64,000 nt of DNA from Stutzerimonas stutzeri (GTDB lineage: Bacteria; Pseudomonadota; Gammaproteobacteria; Pseudomonadales; Pseudomonadaceae). Of the stretch, positions 44,753 to 55,428 are shown one piece after another. Within the stretch, counting starts at the first letter, position 1; the number at the start of each line of letters is the position of its first letter. The stretch lies in NCBI RefSeq assembly GCF_024448985.1, contig NZ_JAMOII010000002.1:496001-560000 (forward strand). The letters run 5' to 3'. A model generated the notes under the pieces. The model was given only the letters and a program-made list of their open reading frames with translations. It searched no databases and had not been told where the DNA came from. The translations under genes and the position numbers were made by a program.

Positions 44753-45322
44753 CTAGAAATGCCGCTCCGTGCCTGCGAACAGGTCGCGCAAATTGATCCG
44801 GTGACGCCAGACGATAAGCGCGGCCAGCACGATCATGGGCAAGAGCGCGCCAGGCTGTTGCCAGGCCAGAAAGGGCAGGCAGAGCGGTAATGCAGCAAGT
44901 GCGGCCAGCGAGCTGGTGCGAGTCGCTTTGAGCACCAGCAGCCAGATGATCAGCGCGAGCAGTGCGGTCGGTGGGTGAAGTCCGAGCAGGGCGCCGGCGG
45001 CGGTAGCCACGCCCTTGCCACCATGAAAGCGAAAGTACAGTGGATACAGATGGCCGAGCACCGCTGCGAGCGCGATCCAGGCTTGCTGCTGGATAGAAAG
45101 GCCCAAAGCCGCAGCGAGCAAAACCGGCAGCAGGCCCTTGAGCAGATCGCCGATCAGGGTGGTGATTGCCAGACGTTTACCGGCAAGCCGCAGCATGTTG
45201 GTGGCGCCGGGATTGCCGGAGCCGCCGGCACGCGGATCGGGAGCACCCGCCAGGCGACTGAGTAGAATGGCGAATGATAGCGAGCCGGTCAGATAGGCGA
45301 GCAGTGTCAGTTGCCAGAACAT
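44753..45322 (-). CDS. plsY: Acyl-phosphate:glycerol-3-phosphate acyltransferase PlsY
   Basis: A 189-residue integral membrane enzyme that starts phospholipid synthesis. It has five or six hydrophobic segments and the three cytoplasmic loops [11 protein letters not shown], the [15 protein letters not shown] substrate loop, and a C-terminal Arg-rich end. It is convergent with tsaD and its start overlaps no gene. The ATG at 45322 fits the family, though an ATG at 45331 is also in frame. Confidence 0.94.
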   Translation of the reverse strand: MFWQLTLLAYLTGSLSFAILLSRLAGAPDPRAGGSGNPGATNMLRLAGKRLAITTLIGDLLKGLLPVLLAAALGLSIQQQAWIALAAVLGHLYPLYFRFHGGKGVATAAGALLGLHPPTALLALIIWLLVLKATRTSSLAALAALPLCLPFLAWQQPGALLPMIVLAALIVWRHRINLRDLFAGTERHF

Positions 45323-45397
45323 GACATCCATCCGGGGCAGGGAGCTCCTGAGTCTAACGGCGCGTACTGGAATTGTCGTGCTGTGGGAGAGAGTTGC

Positions 45398-45751
45398 GTG
45401 GATACAGTTTTCATCGAGGGGCTGGAAGTGGACACGCTGATCGGCGCCTACGATTGGGAGCGCGGCATTCGGCAGTGCTTGCGTCTGGATCTGACGCTCG
45501 GCTGGGACATTCGCCCTGCCGCAGAGAATGACGAGCTGGACAAGGCGCTGGATTACGCCGAAGTGACCGCGGCCATCGATCGCTTCGCACAGGCTTCTCG
45601 CTTCGAGCTGGTCGAAACCTTCGTCGAGCGGTTGGCTGCCAGTCTGATGAGCCAATTCGGCATTCCTTGGCTGAGGCTGCGGGTCACCAAACCGGGCGTC
45701 AATACTCGCGCTTCGGCGTTGGGTGTGGAGATCGAACGCGGATGCCGCTGA
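45398..45751 (+). CDS. folB: Dihydroneopterin aldolase FolB
   Basis: A 117-residue pterin enzyme. Dihydroneopterin is cleaved to 6-hydroxymethyl-dihydropterin and glycolaldehyde in folate synthesis. The GTG start at 45398 has GGGAGAGAG nine bases upstream. [16 protein letters not shown] and the C-terminal LRVTKPGVN...GVEIERG match the family. The stop overlaps folK by ten bases. Confidence 0.92.
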   Translation: MDTVFIEGLEVDTLIGAYDWERGIRQCLRLDLTLGWDIRPAAENDELDKALDYAEVTAAIDRFAQASRFELVETFVERLAASLMSQFGIPWLRLRVTKPGVNTRASALGVEIERGCR

Positions 45752-46266
45752 CTCGCGTACTGCTCGGGCTGGGCAGCAACAACAGGCGTGAACATAACCT
45801 GACCGCCGGTCTCGATGCGCTGGAGCAGTTGCTTGGCGACATGCGCTGTTCGCCTGTCTTCGAAAGCTTGGCGGTGGGTTACAAGGGCGACAATTTCTAC
45901 AACCTGGTCGTTTGCGGAACTACCGAATTGCCGCTGATGGAGCTGGATCGTCGGCTCAAGTTCATCGAGGCGGACAACGGTCGCTACGCGCCGGATCGCA
46001 AAGGCCTGCCGTTGGATATCGACGTGCTGATGTACGGCGATCTGGTGGGTAATTTTCACGGGCTGGAATTGCCGCGCCCAGAAGTCCTGAAGAATGCCTT
46101 CGTGCTCTGGCCGTTGGCGCTGCTGGCGCCGGACGTACAGCATCCGATCGCGGGGTGCAATTTTGCCGAGCTTTGGCGGGATTCGGCGATCGAGCAAAAG
46201 CTCTGGCCTGTGGCTTTTCAATGGAAAGGAGCGGAGCTGACGCCGCTCGCCCTGTTGCACGGCTGA
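45742..46266 (+). CDS. folK: 6-hydroxymethyl-7,8-dihydropterin pyrophosphokinase FolK
   Basis: A 174-residue enzyme that transfers pyrophosphate from ATP to hydroxymethyl-dihydropterin, the step after FolB. It contains [14 protein letters not shown] at the N-terminus, the [19 protein letters not shown] segment with the metal-binding Asp residues, and LPRPEV. The start at 45742 overlaps folB by ten bases, and the pair is cotranscribed. Confidence 0.93.
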   Translation: MPLTRVLLGLGSNNRREHNLTAGLDALEQLLGDMRCSPVFESLAVGYKGDNFYNLVVCGTTELPLMELDRRLKFIEADNGRYAPDRKGLPLDIDVLMYGDLVGNFHGLELPRPEVLKNAFVLWPLALLAPDVQHPIAGCNFAELWRDSAIEQKLWPVAFQWKGAELTPLALLHG

Positions 46267-46330
46267 CGGCCACGCCAGCCACCATTTACGCCGCTGATCA
46301 ATCGCGCCTGTGGCGTTGGAGGGGCATGAG

Positions 46331-47539
46331 TCAGTCGGAGCGTGCTTTGTCGCAATATTGCCGAACCGCTTCCAAACGTTCGAGTTTGAGCGCCTCGCCC
46401 AGCTCCGCGCCCTTATAACCTCGCTCAATTAACGGTTTCACCTGTACCGCTCGAGCGGACTCAGCGGCGCCACGTAGATAATCGGCTTGGGGATAGCCGC
46501 CAATTGCAAAATCAACACGGACCCGCGCGTCCATTTCACAGGCGGCGAGAAATAGTTCGAAGCGCTCCGGGCGGCGGTAGATGTCGAAGTGCTGTAGCAG
46601 TTCGAACAGCATTAGCGCCGACAGCGTCAACGCGCCATGGCTGAGCGCGAGAAACTCACCAGCCAGCATGGCCAGTTCCTGGCAATCTCGCGGTGCCTTG
46701 TAACGGTTGCTGACGGCTTCGATCGGCTGCAATTCCCGTTTATTTGGCTCTGACGCCGAGGCGCCCGGCGTAGCCGACTGTCCTAGATGCAGCAATAAAC
46801 AGGCCCAGCGCACCGGCAGCGGTTGCTGGTGAGCCGCGCATTCATGCATCACTTTGAGCAGATGCTCGGCGGTGGGCGTGTCAGAGCCCTTTGCGTTGTA
46901 CAGCCGCTCGATTTCCGGAAACAGCTCTTGCAGCGCGCCGCAGTCATGCAATACCTGCACGAATACGTCTGGGCGGGGCTCCATCAGCGCACGCGAAATT
47001 TCCTTCCAACTGCGTTCCGGTGTCAGCGCCTGAAGCTCGCCTGATTCGGCAAGCTGGCGCATCAATGCCTGCGTTTCAGCGGCAACGCTGAAGCCGAGAT
47101 CGGCATAACGCGCGGCAAAACGGGCCACACGCAGTACCCTCAAAGGGTCTTCGGCGAAAGCGGAGGATACGTGGCGAAGTTGACGTGCCGACAGATCGGA
47201 TTGGCCGCCGTAGGGGTCAATTAGTTGGCCATGCTCGTCCTCGGCCATGGCGTTGATGGTCAGGTCCCGCCGGTTCAGATCCTCTTCCAGCGTGACGTCG
47301 GGGCTCGTATAGAAGATGAAACCACCGTAGCCCCGGCCACTCTTGCGTTCGGTGCGGGCCAGCGCATATTCCTCACCAGTAGCCGGATGCAGGAAAACCG
47401 GGAAATCCGCGCCCACCGGGCGAAAGCCCTTGGCCTGCATTTCTTCGGCGCTTGAGCCGACCACCACCCAATCCACCTCGGTTACCGGGCGCCCCAGTAA
47501 ACGATCACGCACCGCACCACCGACTTTGTAGATCTGCAT
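46331..47539 (-). CDS. cca: CCA-adding tRNA nucleotidyltransferase
   Basis: A 402-residue enzyme that repairs or adds the 3' CCA of tRNAs. It has [19 protein letters not shown] with the catalytic acidic residues, [10 protein letters not shown], and [16 protein letters not shown]. The position of the HD phosphohydrolase motif in the E. coli enzyme reads LLLHLGQ here, so the metal-binding Asp is replaced and that activity is probably absent. AGGAGG lies upstream of the ATG at 47539. It is convergent with folK. Confidence 0.94.
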   Translation of the reverse strand: MQIYKVGGAVRDRLLGRPVTEVDWVVVGSSAEEMQAKGFRPVGADFPVFLHPATGEEYALARTERKSGRGYGGFIFYTSPDVTLEEDLNRRDLTINAMAEDEHGQLIDPYGGQSDLSARQLRHVSSAFAEDPLRVLRVARFAARYADLGFSVAAETQALMRQLAESGELQALTPERSWKEISRALMEPRPDVFVQVLHDCGALQELFPEIERLYNAKGSDTPTAEHLLKVMHECAAHQQPLPVRWACLLLHLGQSATPGASASEPNKRELQPIEAVSNRYKAPRDCQELAMLAGEFLALSHGALTLSALMLFELLQHFDIYRRPERFELFLAACEMDARVRVDFAIGGYPQADYLRGAAESARAVQVKPLIERGYKGAELGEALKLERLEAVRQYCDKARSD

Positions 47540-47603
47540 GTAGTCCTCCTGTGAGCGGAGGATAAAGGATAACGGCGGTGAGGCCGCAAAAAGTGCTGGA
47601 GGC

Positions 47604-47613
47604 TGAAGCTTCA
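47604..47613. repeat. Perfect 10-bp palindrome TGAAGCTTCA
   Basis: A single core copy of the AGCTTGAAGC-type repeat in the gap between cca and spoVR. Confidence 0.5.
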
Positions 47614-47651
47614 AGCTCGGAGCTCGTTCGGTCAGCCTCTGGGTCTTATTG

Positions 47652-49187
47652 TCAGTTCATGCCAGGAAACCTGCTTTCGGCCTCCGGTTCGGCCCGCGGT
47701 GGCATATGGTGCGTGGTGACAAGCTTGTCGTCCTGCATCGAGTGCAGATGGACATCGAACCCCCAAAGCCGATGCAGGTGCTTGAGTATCTCGTCGGTGG
47801 AGCCGCCCAGTGGTTTGCGGTCGTGTTGCTGATGGCGCAGGGTCAGTGAGCGATCCCCGCGACGATCGACGCTCCATACCTGCACGTTGGGCTCGCGATT
47901 GCCAAGGTTGTACTGCGCTGCCAACAATTCGCGAATGGCGTGGTAGCCGTTTTCGTCATGAATGGCAGGGACCAGTAGTTCGTCTTTCTGATCGTCGTCG
48001 AGGATGCTGAACAACTTGAGATCGCGGATCACCTTCGGTGAGAGAAATTGCAGGATGAAACTCTCATCCTTGAAGTTGTTCATCGCGAATTTCACCGTGG
48101 TCAGCCAGTCGCTGCCGGCAATGTCAGGGAACCAGCGCTTGTCTTCCTCGGTGGGGTTCTCGCAGATCCGGCGGATGTCCTGGTACATGGCGAACCCAAG
48201 CGTGTAGGGGTTGATGCCGCTGTAATACGGACTGTCGAAGCCAGGTTGATAGATCACGCTGGTGTGCGACTGCAGAAACTCCATCATGAAGCCGTCGGTC
48301 ACCAAGCCCTCATCGTACAGGTCGTTGAGCAGCGTGTAGTGCCAGAACGTCGCCCAGCCCTCGTTCATCACCTGGGTCTGGCGCTGCGGATAGAAGTACT
48401 GCGCGATCTTGCGCACGATACGCACCACCTCGCGCTGCCAAGGCTCCAGCAGGGGAGCGTGTTTCTCGATGAAATAAAGAATGTTCTCCTGCGGCTCGGC
48501 CGGGAAGCGCTGGTCACGTTGGCGCTCGTCGTCCTTTTCACCGAATTTGGGAATGGTCCGCCAGAGGTCGTTGATCTGCTTCTGCAGATGCTCCTCGCGG
48601 TCCTTCTGGCGGCGCCGCTCCTCTTCGGCGGATATGGGATAGGGGCGCTTGTAACGGTCGACGCCGTAATTCATCAGGGCATGGCAGGAATCGAGCAAGT
48701 CTTCCACCGCATCGATGCCGTGGCGTTCCTCGCACTGGGTGATGTACTGCTTGGCGAAGACGAGGTAGTCGATGATCGAGCTGGCATCGGTCCAGGTGCG
48801 GAACAGGTAGTTGCCCTTGAAGAAACTGTTGTGGCCGTAGCTGGCATGGGCGATTACCAACGCCTGCATGGTGATGGTGTTTTCTTCCATCAGATAGGCG
48901 ATGCAGGGGTCGGAGTTGATCACGATCTCGTAGGCCAGCCCCATCTGGCCACGCGTGTAGGATTTCTCGGTGCTGAGGAAATGCTTGCCATAGGACCAAT
49001 GGTGGTAGCCCAGCGGCATGCCCACCGAGGCGTAGGCGTCCATCATCTGCTCGGCGGTGATGACCTCGATCTGGTTCGGGTAGGTATCCAGCGCATAGCG
49101 CTCGGCGATACGTCCGATCTCGCGGTCGTAGGTACGGATCAGGTCGAAGGTCCATTCCGAGCCGGTGGATATGGGCTGTCGTTTCAT
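47652..49187 (-). CDS. SpoVR family protein
   Basis: A 511-residue soluble protein. It matches the SpoVR family (YcgB in E. coli), with conserved [19 protein letters not shown] and GINPYTLGF. The biochemical role is not established; in E. coli ycgB is under stress and stationary-phase control. It is the last gene of the prkA-yeaH-spoVR cluster, ten bases after yeaH. Its Asp- and His-rich segments could bind a metal (inference). Confidence 0.92.
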   Translation of the reverse strand: MKRQPISTGSEWTFDLIRTYDREIGRIAERYALDTYPNQIEVITAEQMMDAYASVGMPLGYHHWSYGKHFLSTEKSYTRGQMGLAYEIVINSDPCIAYLMEENTITMQALVIAHASYGHNSFFKGNYLFRTWTDASSIIDYLVFAKQYITQCEERHGIDAVEDLLDSCHALMNYGVDRYKRPYPISAEEERRRQKDREEHLQKQINDLWRTIPKFGEKDDERQRDQRFPAEPQENILYFIEKHAPLLEPWQREVVRIVRKIAQYFYPQRQTQVMNEGWATFWHYTLLNDLYDEGLVTDGFMMEFLQSHTSVIYQPGFDSPYYSGINPYTLGFAMYQDIRRICENPTEEDKRWFPDIAGSDWLTTVKFAMNNFKDESFILQFLSPKVIRDLKLFSILDDDQKDELLVPAIHDENGYHAIRELLAAQYNLGNREPNVQVWSVDRRGDRSLTLRHQQHDRKPLGGSTDEILKHLHRLWGFDVHLHSMQDDKLVTTHHMPPRAEPEAESRFPGMN

Positions 49188-49197
49188 GCTGCGTACC

Positions 49198-50469
49198 TCA
49201 GCTAGCCATGCGCCGCTGGAAGAGTTCGCGGAACACCGGATAGATGTCGCCTGCGGTCACCAGTTGCTGTTGGGCGAACGAGTCGCCGAAGGCTTCGGCC
49301 ACCTGGTTGTACTCGTACCACAGCGCCTGATGTTCGCGCGGCGTGATCTCGACGTAGGTGAAGTATTGGACAAACGGCATGATCTGGTTGATCAGGATGT
49401 CCCGGCAGATCGGCGAGTCATCGTTCCAGTTATCGCCGTCCGAAGCCTGCGCCGCATAGATGTTCCATTCATTGGCCGGATAACGCTCTGCCATGATCTC
49501 CTGCATCATTTTCAGAGCGCTGGAAACAATGGTTCCGCCGGTTTCCCGCGAATAGAAAAATTCCTCTTCATCGACCTCCTTGGCGCTGGTGTGGTGGCGG
49601 ATGAACACCACGTCAATCTTGTCGTAGTTCCGTTTGAGGAATAGGTACAAGAGGATGAAGAAGCGTTTGGCGATGTCCTTGGTCGCCTGGGTCATGGAGC
49701 CGGAAACGTCCATCAGGCAAAACATCACGGCCTTGGAGCTGGGGTTGGGATGCTTGACCAGCAGGTTGTACTTGAGGTCGAAGGTGTCGAGGAAGGGCAC
49801 ACGATGGATGCGTGCGCTGAGCCGCTCGATTTCCTCTTCGGCCGCCTGGATGTCGGTGAAATTGGCGGGCTCTTCCAGTTTCAACCGCGCCAGTTCGGCT
49901 TTCACTTCACGCAATTTGGCGCGGCTGCTACCGGACAGAGCAATGCGACGCGCATGAGCCGAACGCAACGTGCGCACGATGTTGATGCGCGACGGATTGC
50001 CCTCGTTGCTGATGCCGGCGCGCACCGTCTTGAAGGTGTCGGTACCGGTCAGGTGACGCTTGACCAGATTGGGTAGCTCGAGGTCCTCGAACATGAAGTC
50101 GAGAAACTCTTCCTGAGTGATCTGAAAAACGAAGTCGTCCATGCCTTCGCCGTTATTGCTGGCCTTGCCGGCACCCTGACCCCCGCCACCGCCCTGCGGT
50201 CGTGGAATGCGCTCACCGGCGATGAACTCCTTGTTGCCGGGATGAACAATGGTCTGCCGACCGCCGCGTCCGTGATGCAGGATCGGCTCGTCGATATCGC
50301 GACCGGGAATGCTGATCTGCTCACCATGTTCCATATCGGTGATGGAGCGGCGTCCCACGGCCTCCTCGACCGCTTTCTTGATATGCCCACGGTATCGCTG
50401 CAGGAATCGCTGGCGGTTCACCGTGCTTTTGTTCTTGCCGTTCAGGCGACGGTCGATCACGTAGCTCAT
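49198..50469 (-). CDS. yeaH: YeaH/DUF444 family protein
   Basis: A 423-residue protein with a von Willebrand-type fold near [22 protein letters not shown], a MIDAS-like motif with D-x-S-G-S. The N-terminus is basic with a [11 protein letters not shown]-like linker at about residues 90-105. It is always found with PrkA-type kinases and SpoVR, suggesting joint action in a stress response. A hairpin from two repeat copies lies between it and prkA. Confidence 0.92.
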   Translation of the reverse strand: MSYVIDRRLNGKNKSTVNRQRFLQRYRGHIKKAVEEAVGRRSITDMEHGEQISIPGRDIDEPILHHGRGGRQTIVHPGNKEFIAGERIPRPQGGGGGQGAGKASNNGEGMDDFVFQITQEEFLDFMFEDLELPNLVKRHLTGTDTFKTVRAGISNEGNPSRINIVRTLRSAHARRIALSGSSRAKLREVKAELARLKLEEPANFTDIQAAEEEIERLSARIHRVPFLDTFDLKYNLLVKHPNPSSKAVMFCLMDVSGSMTQATKDIAKRFFILLYLFLKRNYDKIDVVFIRHHTSAKEVDEEEFFYSRETGGTIVSSALKMMQEIMAERYPANEWNIYAAQASDGDNWNDDSPICRDILINQIMPFVQYFTYVEITPREHQALWYEYNQVAEAFGDSFAQQQLVTAGDIYPVFRELFQRRMAS

Positions 50470-50500
50470 ACGAGCCCTCCGGGTCGAGCTGGAAGTCGTA

Positions 50501-50543
50501 AGCTTGAAGCTGGAAGTGCTGCTTTGGCTCCCAGCTTCAAGCT
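50501..50543. repeat. Inverted repeat between prkA and yeaH
   Basis: The 13-bp arms AGCTTGAAGCTGG (50501-50513) and CCAGCTTCAAGCT (50531-50543) are exact complements with a 17-base loop. It is the clearest hairpin of the AGCTTGAAGC-type repeat family here and may stabilise or attenuate the prkA-yeaH transcript. Confidence 0.8.
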
Positions 50544-50553
50544 CTCAGCTGCT

Positions 50554-52476
50554 TTACTGTGATTTCCGTACCCGCAGATACCATTCCGAAAGCAGGCGAA
50601 CCTGTTTCTCCGTGTAGCCGCGCTCGACCATGCGCACGACGAAGTCGTTGTGCTTCTTCTGATCTTCCTTGCTGGCCTTGGCGTTGAAGCTGATGACAGG
50701 CAGTAGGTCCTCGGTGTTGGAGAACATCTTCTTCTCGATCACCACGCGCAGCTTCTCGTAGCTGAGCCAGCTCGGATTCTTGCCGTTGTTGTTGGCCCGC
50801 GCGCGCAAGACGAAGTTGACGATCTCGTTGCGGAAATCCTTCGGGTTGCTGATGCCGGCGGGTTTCTCGATCTTCTCCAGCTCCTCATTGAGCGCCATGC
50901 GGTTGAGGATTTCGCCGGTTTCCGGGTCGCGGTATTCCTGATCCTGAATCCAGAAGTCCGCGTAGAGCACGTAGCGGTCGAAGATGTTCTGGCCGTACTC
51001 GCTATAGGACTCAAGGTAGGCGGTCTGGATTTCCTTGCCAATGAAGTCGACGTAACGCGGAGCGAGGTACTCCTTGATAAAGCGCAGGTAGCGCTCGCGC
51101 ACCTCGGCCGGGAATTGCTCTTGCTCGATCTGCTGCTCCAGCACATAGAGCAGGTGCACCGGGTTAGCGGCGATTTCGTGCGGATCGAAGTTGAACACCT
51201 TGGAGAGGATCTTGAAGGCGAAGCGGGTCGATAGACCATTCATGCCCTCGTCGACACCGGCGGTGTCACGGTATTCCTGGATAGACTTCGCCTTCGGATC
51301 GGTATCTTTCAGATTCTCGCCATCGTAGACGCGCATCTTCGAGTAGATATTGGAGTTTTCCGGCTCCTTCAGGCGGCTCAACACAGAGAACTGCGCCAGC
51401 ATCTTCAGCGTATCCGGGGCGCAGTGGGCCTTTGACAGCGAGCTGTTGAACAGGAGTTTGTCGTAAATCTTGATCTCATCGGTGACACGTAGGCAGTACG
51501 GCACCTTGACGATGTAGATCCGGTCGATGAAGGCTTCGTTGTTCTTGTTGTTGCGGAAGGTGTGCCACTCCGACTCGTTGGAGTGGGCCAGCAAAATGCC
51601 GTTGTAGGGAATCGCGCCGAGGCCTTCGGTGCTGTTGTAGTTCCCTTCCTGAGTGGCGGTCAGCAATGGGTGCAGCACCTTGATCGGCGCCTTGAACATC
51701 TCGACGAATTCCATCATGCCTTGGTTGGCGCGGCAGAGTGCACCAGAGTAGCTATAGGCATCGGCGTCGTTTTGCGGAAACTCCTCGAGCTTACGGATAT
51801 CCACTTTACCGACCAGAGCTGAAATGTCCTGGTTGTTCTCATCGCCCGGTTCGGTCTTGGCAACGGCGATCTGATTGAGGATCGAGGGATAGAGCTTGAC
51901 CACGCGGAACTGACTGATGTCGCCGCCAAATTCCTGCAAACGCTTGGTGGCCCAGGGCGACATGATCGAGTTCAGATAGCGACGTGGGATGCCATAGTCT
52001 TCTTCGAGGATCTGCGCATCCTCGGCCGGGTTGAACAAACCCAGCGGCGACTCGAAAACCGGCGAGCCCTTGATGGCGTAAAAGGGCACCTTTTCCATCA
52101 GCTGCTTGAGCTTTTCAGCGAGCGAGGACTTGCCGCCGCCAACCGGACCGAGCAGATAAAGAATCTGCTTCTTCTCTTCGAGTCCCTGCGCGGCATGGCG
52201 GAAATAGGAGACGATTTGATCGATGCAGTCTTCCATGCCATGAAAGTCTTCGAACGCGGGGTAGCGGCGGATCACCTTGTTGGAAAAGATCCGGGAAAGG
52301 CGTGAGTCGGTCGAGGTATCGATCAGCTCGGGTTCACCGATTGCCATCAATAGACGTTCGGCTGCAGTGGCGTAGGTGCCCCGGTCTTCCTTGCACAGAT
52401 CGAGGTACTCCTGAAGCGAATACTCTTCCTGGCGGGTTGCTTCGAATCGTTGCTGGAAATGGCTGAAAATGCTCAT
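50554..52476 (-). CDS. prkA: PrkA-type AAA ATPase/serine kinase (YeaG)
   Basis: A 640-residue protein with an AAA domain carrying Walker A GPVGGGKSSLAE, then a C-terminal PrkA domain (NAP-like). In E. coli YeaG phosphorylates substrates during nitrogen or carbon starvation and is RpoS-dependent (established). The ATG at 52476 has GAGG upstream; the longer frame to 52566 lacks support. It is the first gene of the three-gene unit. Confidence 0.94.
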   Translation of the reverse strand: MSIFSHFQQRFEATRQEEYSLQEYLDLCKEDRGTYATAAERLLMAIGEPELIDTSTDSRLSRIFSNKVIRRYPAFEDFHGMEDCIDQIVSYFRHAAQGLEEKKQILYLLGPVGGGKSSLAEKLKQLMEKVPFYAIKGSPVFESPLGLFNPAEDAQILEEDYGIPRRYLNSIMSPWATKRLQEFGGDISQFRVVKLYPSILNQIAVAKTEPGDENNQDISALVGKVDIRKLEEFPQNDADAYSYSGALCRANQGMMEFVEMFKAPIKVLHPLLTATQEGNYNSTEGLGAIPYNGILLAHSNESEWHTFRNNKNNEAFIDRIYIVKVPYCLRVTDEIKIYDKLLFNSSLSKAHCAPDTLKMLAQFSVLSRLKEPENSNIYSKMRVYDGENLKDTDPKAKSIQEYRDTAGVDEGMNGLSTRFAFKILSKVFNFDPHEIAANPVHLLYVLEQQIEQEQFPAEVRERYLRFIKEYLAPRYVDFIGKEIQTAYLESYSEYGQNIFDRYVLYADFWIQDQEYRDPETGEILNRMALNEELEKIEKPAGISNPKDFRNEIVNFVLRARANNNGKNPSWLSYEKLRVVIEKKMFSNTEDLLPVISFNAKASKEDQKKHNDFVVRMVERGYTEKQVRLLSEWYLRVRKSQ

Positions 52477-52746
52477 GACTTCACCTCGGACGATGCTCGG
52501 AGCCGGTGTTGTCATCAGGCATTCAGGTGCGGCCGACTGATCGACCTGTGGAGTTCCCCCGAACACCTAATGGTTAAAACCTGAGGCCGGTAGCCAGTAG
52601 ATGGCTTCCACCTGTTTGGATGGCCTTAACTGAAGGATAGTTCGGATTCAGCAAATTCAAGGGAAGAGAGGGGCAATAACCGCTGCGTTTCGTCGGACGA
52701 ACAGCGCAAGGCCGCGCAATACGCGGCGTAACGGGAGATATTTTTT

Positions 52747-53076
52747 TTACAGCGGATCGCCTTGTTCGACGTCCTGAGGGAAGGTCTGCCGCCACAGCTC
52801 AAAGCCACCGTCGAGGCTGTAGACGTCGGAAAATCCTTGGTTGATGAGGTAAGCCGCGGCGCTCTGACTGGAGTGGCCGTGGTAGCAAGTGACGATGAGC
52901 GGATGATCCAAGTCCGCCGCCGCGATGAAATCGGGCAGCGATTGATTGTCGAGATGCGTCGATCCGCTGATATGGCCGTTGGCGTAACTGTTTGGATCAC
53001 GAATATCGACGATCACGCCGCCTTCGCTGCGCAGCGCCTGGGCCTGCTCTGGAGAGATGCGTTTGAAGTCGGTCAT
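52747..53076 (-). CDS. glpE: Thiosulfate sulfurtransferase GlpE
   Basis: A 109-residue single-domain rhodanese. The active-site loop is CYHGHSS with catalytic Cys64. It transfers sulfane sulfur from thiosulfate to cyanide or thioredoxin. It overlaps the apaH stop by four bases and lies downstream of apaG-apaH, so it may share their transcript. Confidence 0.95.
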   Translation of the reverse strand: MTDFKRISPEQAQALRSEGGVIVDIRDPNSYANGHISGSTHLDNQSLPDFIAAADLDHPLIVTCYHGHSSQSAAAYLINQGFSDVYSLDGGFELWRQTFPQDVEQGDPL

Positions 53077-53894
53077 GGTTTTGCCTCGCAGTCACAGTGG
53101 TGCAGTTCGTTGCTGTCGACGTTCATCAGGGTCATGGTGTTGCCCCATACGCAGCCGGTATCCAACGCGTAGACGTTGGGCTCGTCGCAATGACCCTCCA
53201 GCGCCGCCCAATGGCCGAAGATAATCTTGCATCCGCGGGCCTTGCGGTTGGGGTGGCTGAACCAGGGCTCGAAGCCCGGCGGCGCCGAATCCAACCCGTC
53301 CTTGGCCTGCAACTCCAGCGTGCCGTCGGCCTTGCAGAACCGCATGCGGGTGAAATAGTTAGTGATCAGGCGCAGCCGCGGCACGCCTTGCAGGTCTTTG
53401 TTCCACTTGGCCGGCTGGTTGCCATACATGCCGTCGAGAAAGGGCGGCAGCAAGGCGTCGTCGCGCAATGCCTGCTCGACTTCTGCGGCGCGCCGGAGTG
53501 CCTTGGCCAGCGTCCATTGGGGTGGAATGCCGGCGTGGACCATGGTTGTCTCGCGTTCGGCGTCGTGATGGATCAATTTCTGCTGGCGCAGCCAGTCGAT
53601 CAGCTCCGCTCGATCAGGTGCGTCGAGGATGGGTTTGAGCGTGTCGGATCTTTTTAGCCGCTCGATATTGTGCGCAACGGCTACCAGATGCAGATCGTGA
53701 TTGCCCAGCACCGTAACGCCCGAGGTGCCCAAGTCGCGCACGAAACGCAGCGCCTCGAGCGACTGTGGGCCTCGGTTGACCAAATCTCCGGCGAGCCACA
53801 GGCAATCGCGTGAGGGGCTGAAATCGACCCGCTGCAGCAGGCATCGAAGAGGTTCGAGGCAACCTTGCAGGTCGCCGACAGCATAGGTAGTCAA
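53073..53894 (-). CDS. apaH: Bis(5'-nucleosyl)-tetraphosphatase (symmetrical) ApaH
   Basis: A 273-residue calcineurin-like phosphoesterase that splits Ap4A into two ADP. Metal-binding motifs are [14 protein letters not shown] and GNHDLHL. There is no in-frame ATG at the right position; the start is a TTG at 53894 in a TTGA overlap with the apaG stop, with GGAG eight bases upstream. ApaH also removes caps from RNA in E. coli (established). Its 3' end overlaps glpE by four bases. Confidence 0.93.
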   Translation of the reverse strand: MTTYAVGDLQGCLEPLRCLLQRVDFSPSRDCLWLAGDLVNRGPQSLEALRFVRDLGTSGVTVLGNHDLHLVAVAHNIERLKRSDTLKPILDAPDRAELIDWLRQQKLIHHDAERETTMVHAGIPPQWTLAKALRRAAEVEQALRDDALLPPFLDGMYGNQPAKWNKDLQGVPRLRLITNYFTRMRFCKADGTLELQAKDGLDSAPPGFEPWFSHPNRKARGCKIIFGHWAALEGHCDEPNVYALDTGCVWGNTMTLMNVDSNELHHCDCEAKP

Positions 53895-54274
53895 TGCAGA
53901 GCTCCGGGTACGGCCAGCCGGAAAGGCGCAATCGCGGCTTCGAAGCGGTGTCCATCTTCGGCCAGCATCTGATAGCTGCCCTGCATCGTGCCGACGCGGG
54001 AGGTCATCAGCGTGCCGCTGGTGTAGACGTGACGTTGGCCCGGTGCGATCACCGGCTGTTCGCCGACCACTCCGGCGCCGCGTACTTCCTGCACCTGTCC
54101 GTCGCCGTCGGTGATGATCCAGTGGCGAGACAGCAGTTGTGCGGTCAGCTGGCCTTTGTTTTCGATCGTTACCCTGTAGGCAAAGGCATAACGGTTTTGT
54201 TCCGGCTGCGACTGGTCGGCCAGGTATGTCGGGCTGACGCTGACGTCGAACCAGTAGCGGAGGTCTTCGGACAT
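53891..54274 (-). CDS. apaG: ApaG/CorD family protein
   Basis: A 127-residue protein with the ApaG beta-sandwich pattern: [20 protein letters not shown] and [10 protein letters not shown] followed by YTSGT. ApaG is usually encoded with KsgA and ApaH, as here, but its biochemical role is not settled. AGGAG is six bases before the ATG. The stop is within the apaH TTG start. Confidence 0.93.
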   Translation of the reverse strand: MSEDLRYWFDVSVSPTYLADQSQPEQNRYAFAYRVTIENKGQLTAQLLSRHWIITDGDGQVQEVRGAGVVGEQPVIAPGQRHVYTSGTLMTSRVGTMQGSYQMLAEDGHRFEAAIAPFRLAVPGALH

Positions 54275-54300
54275 GGGGACTCCTGCGGTGGGCTTCGCCT

Positions 54301-55107
54301 TCAGACGCGGTCGCAGACGCGGTCGGAAAGTTGATCTGACAATCTGACGAACGCGGCCAGATCCAACTGTTCCGGGCGCAGGCTGCCGTCGACATCGGCT
54401 GCGGCGATTTCGTCCGCGTCGAGCAGACCTTTGAGTGTATTGCGCAGCGTCTTGCGGCGCTGATTGAAAGCCTGACGGACCACGATTTCCAACTGGCGAT
54501 GGTCGCGCGCCGGATGCGGCAGCACCTCGTGCGGGACTAGACGCACGATGGCCGATTCGACCTTGGGTGCCGGATTGAAGGAGCCAGACCCCACATTGAA
54601 CAGATGCTCTACACGGCAATGGTATTGCACCATGATCGACAGACGCCCCCAGTCTCCGCCGCCTGGCTGCGCAGCGAGTCGCTCGACTACTTCCTTCTGC
54701 AGCATGAAATGCATGTCGCGGATCAGCCCGGCATGGTCGAGCAGGTGAAAGATCAGCGGTGTGGAAATGTTGTACGGCAGGTTGCCGACGATGCGCAGGC
54801 TGCCGGGCTCTTGACTCAATTGGGCGAAGTCGAACTTCAGTGCGTCACCCTGGTTGAGCGCGAAGTTGTCTCGATCGGCGAATTTTTGCTGAAGGATTGG
54901 AATCAGGTCCAGATCGAGTTCAACCACATCCAGCTGCGCACCGCTGTCAAGCAGGCCTTCGGTCAGGGCGCCCTGACCCGGCCCGATCTCGACGATTCGC
55001 TCGCCCGGCTTGGCATGGATGGCGCGCAGGATGCGATGGATCACGCCAGCGTCGTGGAGGAAATTCTGGCCGAAACGCTTGCGCGCGCGGTGTTGGTAGT
55101 CGGACAT
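54301..55107 (-). CDS. rsmA: 16S rRNA (A1518/A1519) dimethyltransferase
   Basis: A 268-residue enzyme (KsgA) that dimethylates two adenines at the end of 16S rRNA. SAM-binding [15 protein letters not shown] is at about residues 39-53 and the catalytic [10 protein letters not shown] is present. GGAG lies just before the ATG. It is followed by apaG and preceded by a repeat-rich gap and pdxA, the usual surA-pdxA-ksgA-apaG-apaH order. Confidence 0.96.
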   Translation of the reverse strand: MSDYQHRARKRFGQNFLHDAGVIHRILRAIHAKPGERIVEIGPGQGALTEGLLDSGAQLDVVELDLDLIPILQQKFADRDNFALNQGDALKFDFAQLSQEPGSLRIVGNLPYNISTPLIFHLLDHAGLIRDMHFMLQKEVVERLAAQPGGGDWGRLSIMVQYHCRVEHLFNVGSGSFNPAPKVESAIVRLVPHEVLPHPARDHRQLEIVVRQAFNQRRKTLRNTLKGLLDADEIAAADVDGSLRPEQLDLAAFVRLSDQLSDRVCDRV

Positions 55108-55428
55108 CGAAAGCTCCAGGGAGCAGCTTGAAGCAGAAGCTTGAAGCTGGAAGCGGATAAGGCGCGCATTTTAGCAGGCTGTAAGAAGGGAAAGACGATA
55201 ACGGCGCTGAAGGCTGAAAGGCGGAACGAGACGGCCGTGTGGGCGTAGGACGGGTGCAACCGCCGAACGGAGTTCGGCATCGGACAGTTAGCCGGCTGTA
55301 GCTCGTCCTATGATTCGCGACGAAAAAAAGAGATACATCTACTTACCGAGAAGTAGCGGCAGTAAGGCCAATCGCTACGCTATTCAGCTTCCAGCTTCCA
55401 GCTTCCAGCTTCCAGCTTCCAGCTTAGC
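55108..55428. other. 321-base gap between rsmA and pdxA with several repeats
   Basis: No gene. The right flank carries AGCTTGAAGC-type words (55117-55155), a 7-bp-armed hairpin GCCGAAC-GGA-GTTCGGC (55262-55278) inside a looser TAGGACG/CGTCCTA pair (55246-55252, 55304-55310), and a heptamer array at 55385-55425. A promoter for rsmA may be present but was not identified. Confidence 0.6.
55385..55425. repeat. Heptamer tandem repeat, five exact CAGCTTC units plus a partial one
   Basis: The plus strand reads CAGCTTC five times in a row and then CAGCTT. It ends three bases before the pdxA stop codon region. The unit is the same word as in the dispersed GCTTCCAGCTT repeats, so it may be a slippage-expanded copy. 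Confidence 0.85.

Noticed and set aside
48048-49205. Plus-strand frame of 385 codons opposite spoVR
   Set aside because: Antisense shadow; the minus-strand SpoVR protein is strongly conserved.
55385-55425. Possible CRISPR array at the heptamer repeat
   Set aside because: Units are seven bases with no spacers and no cas genes nearby.
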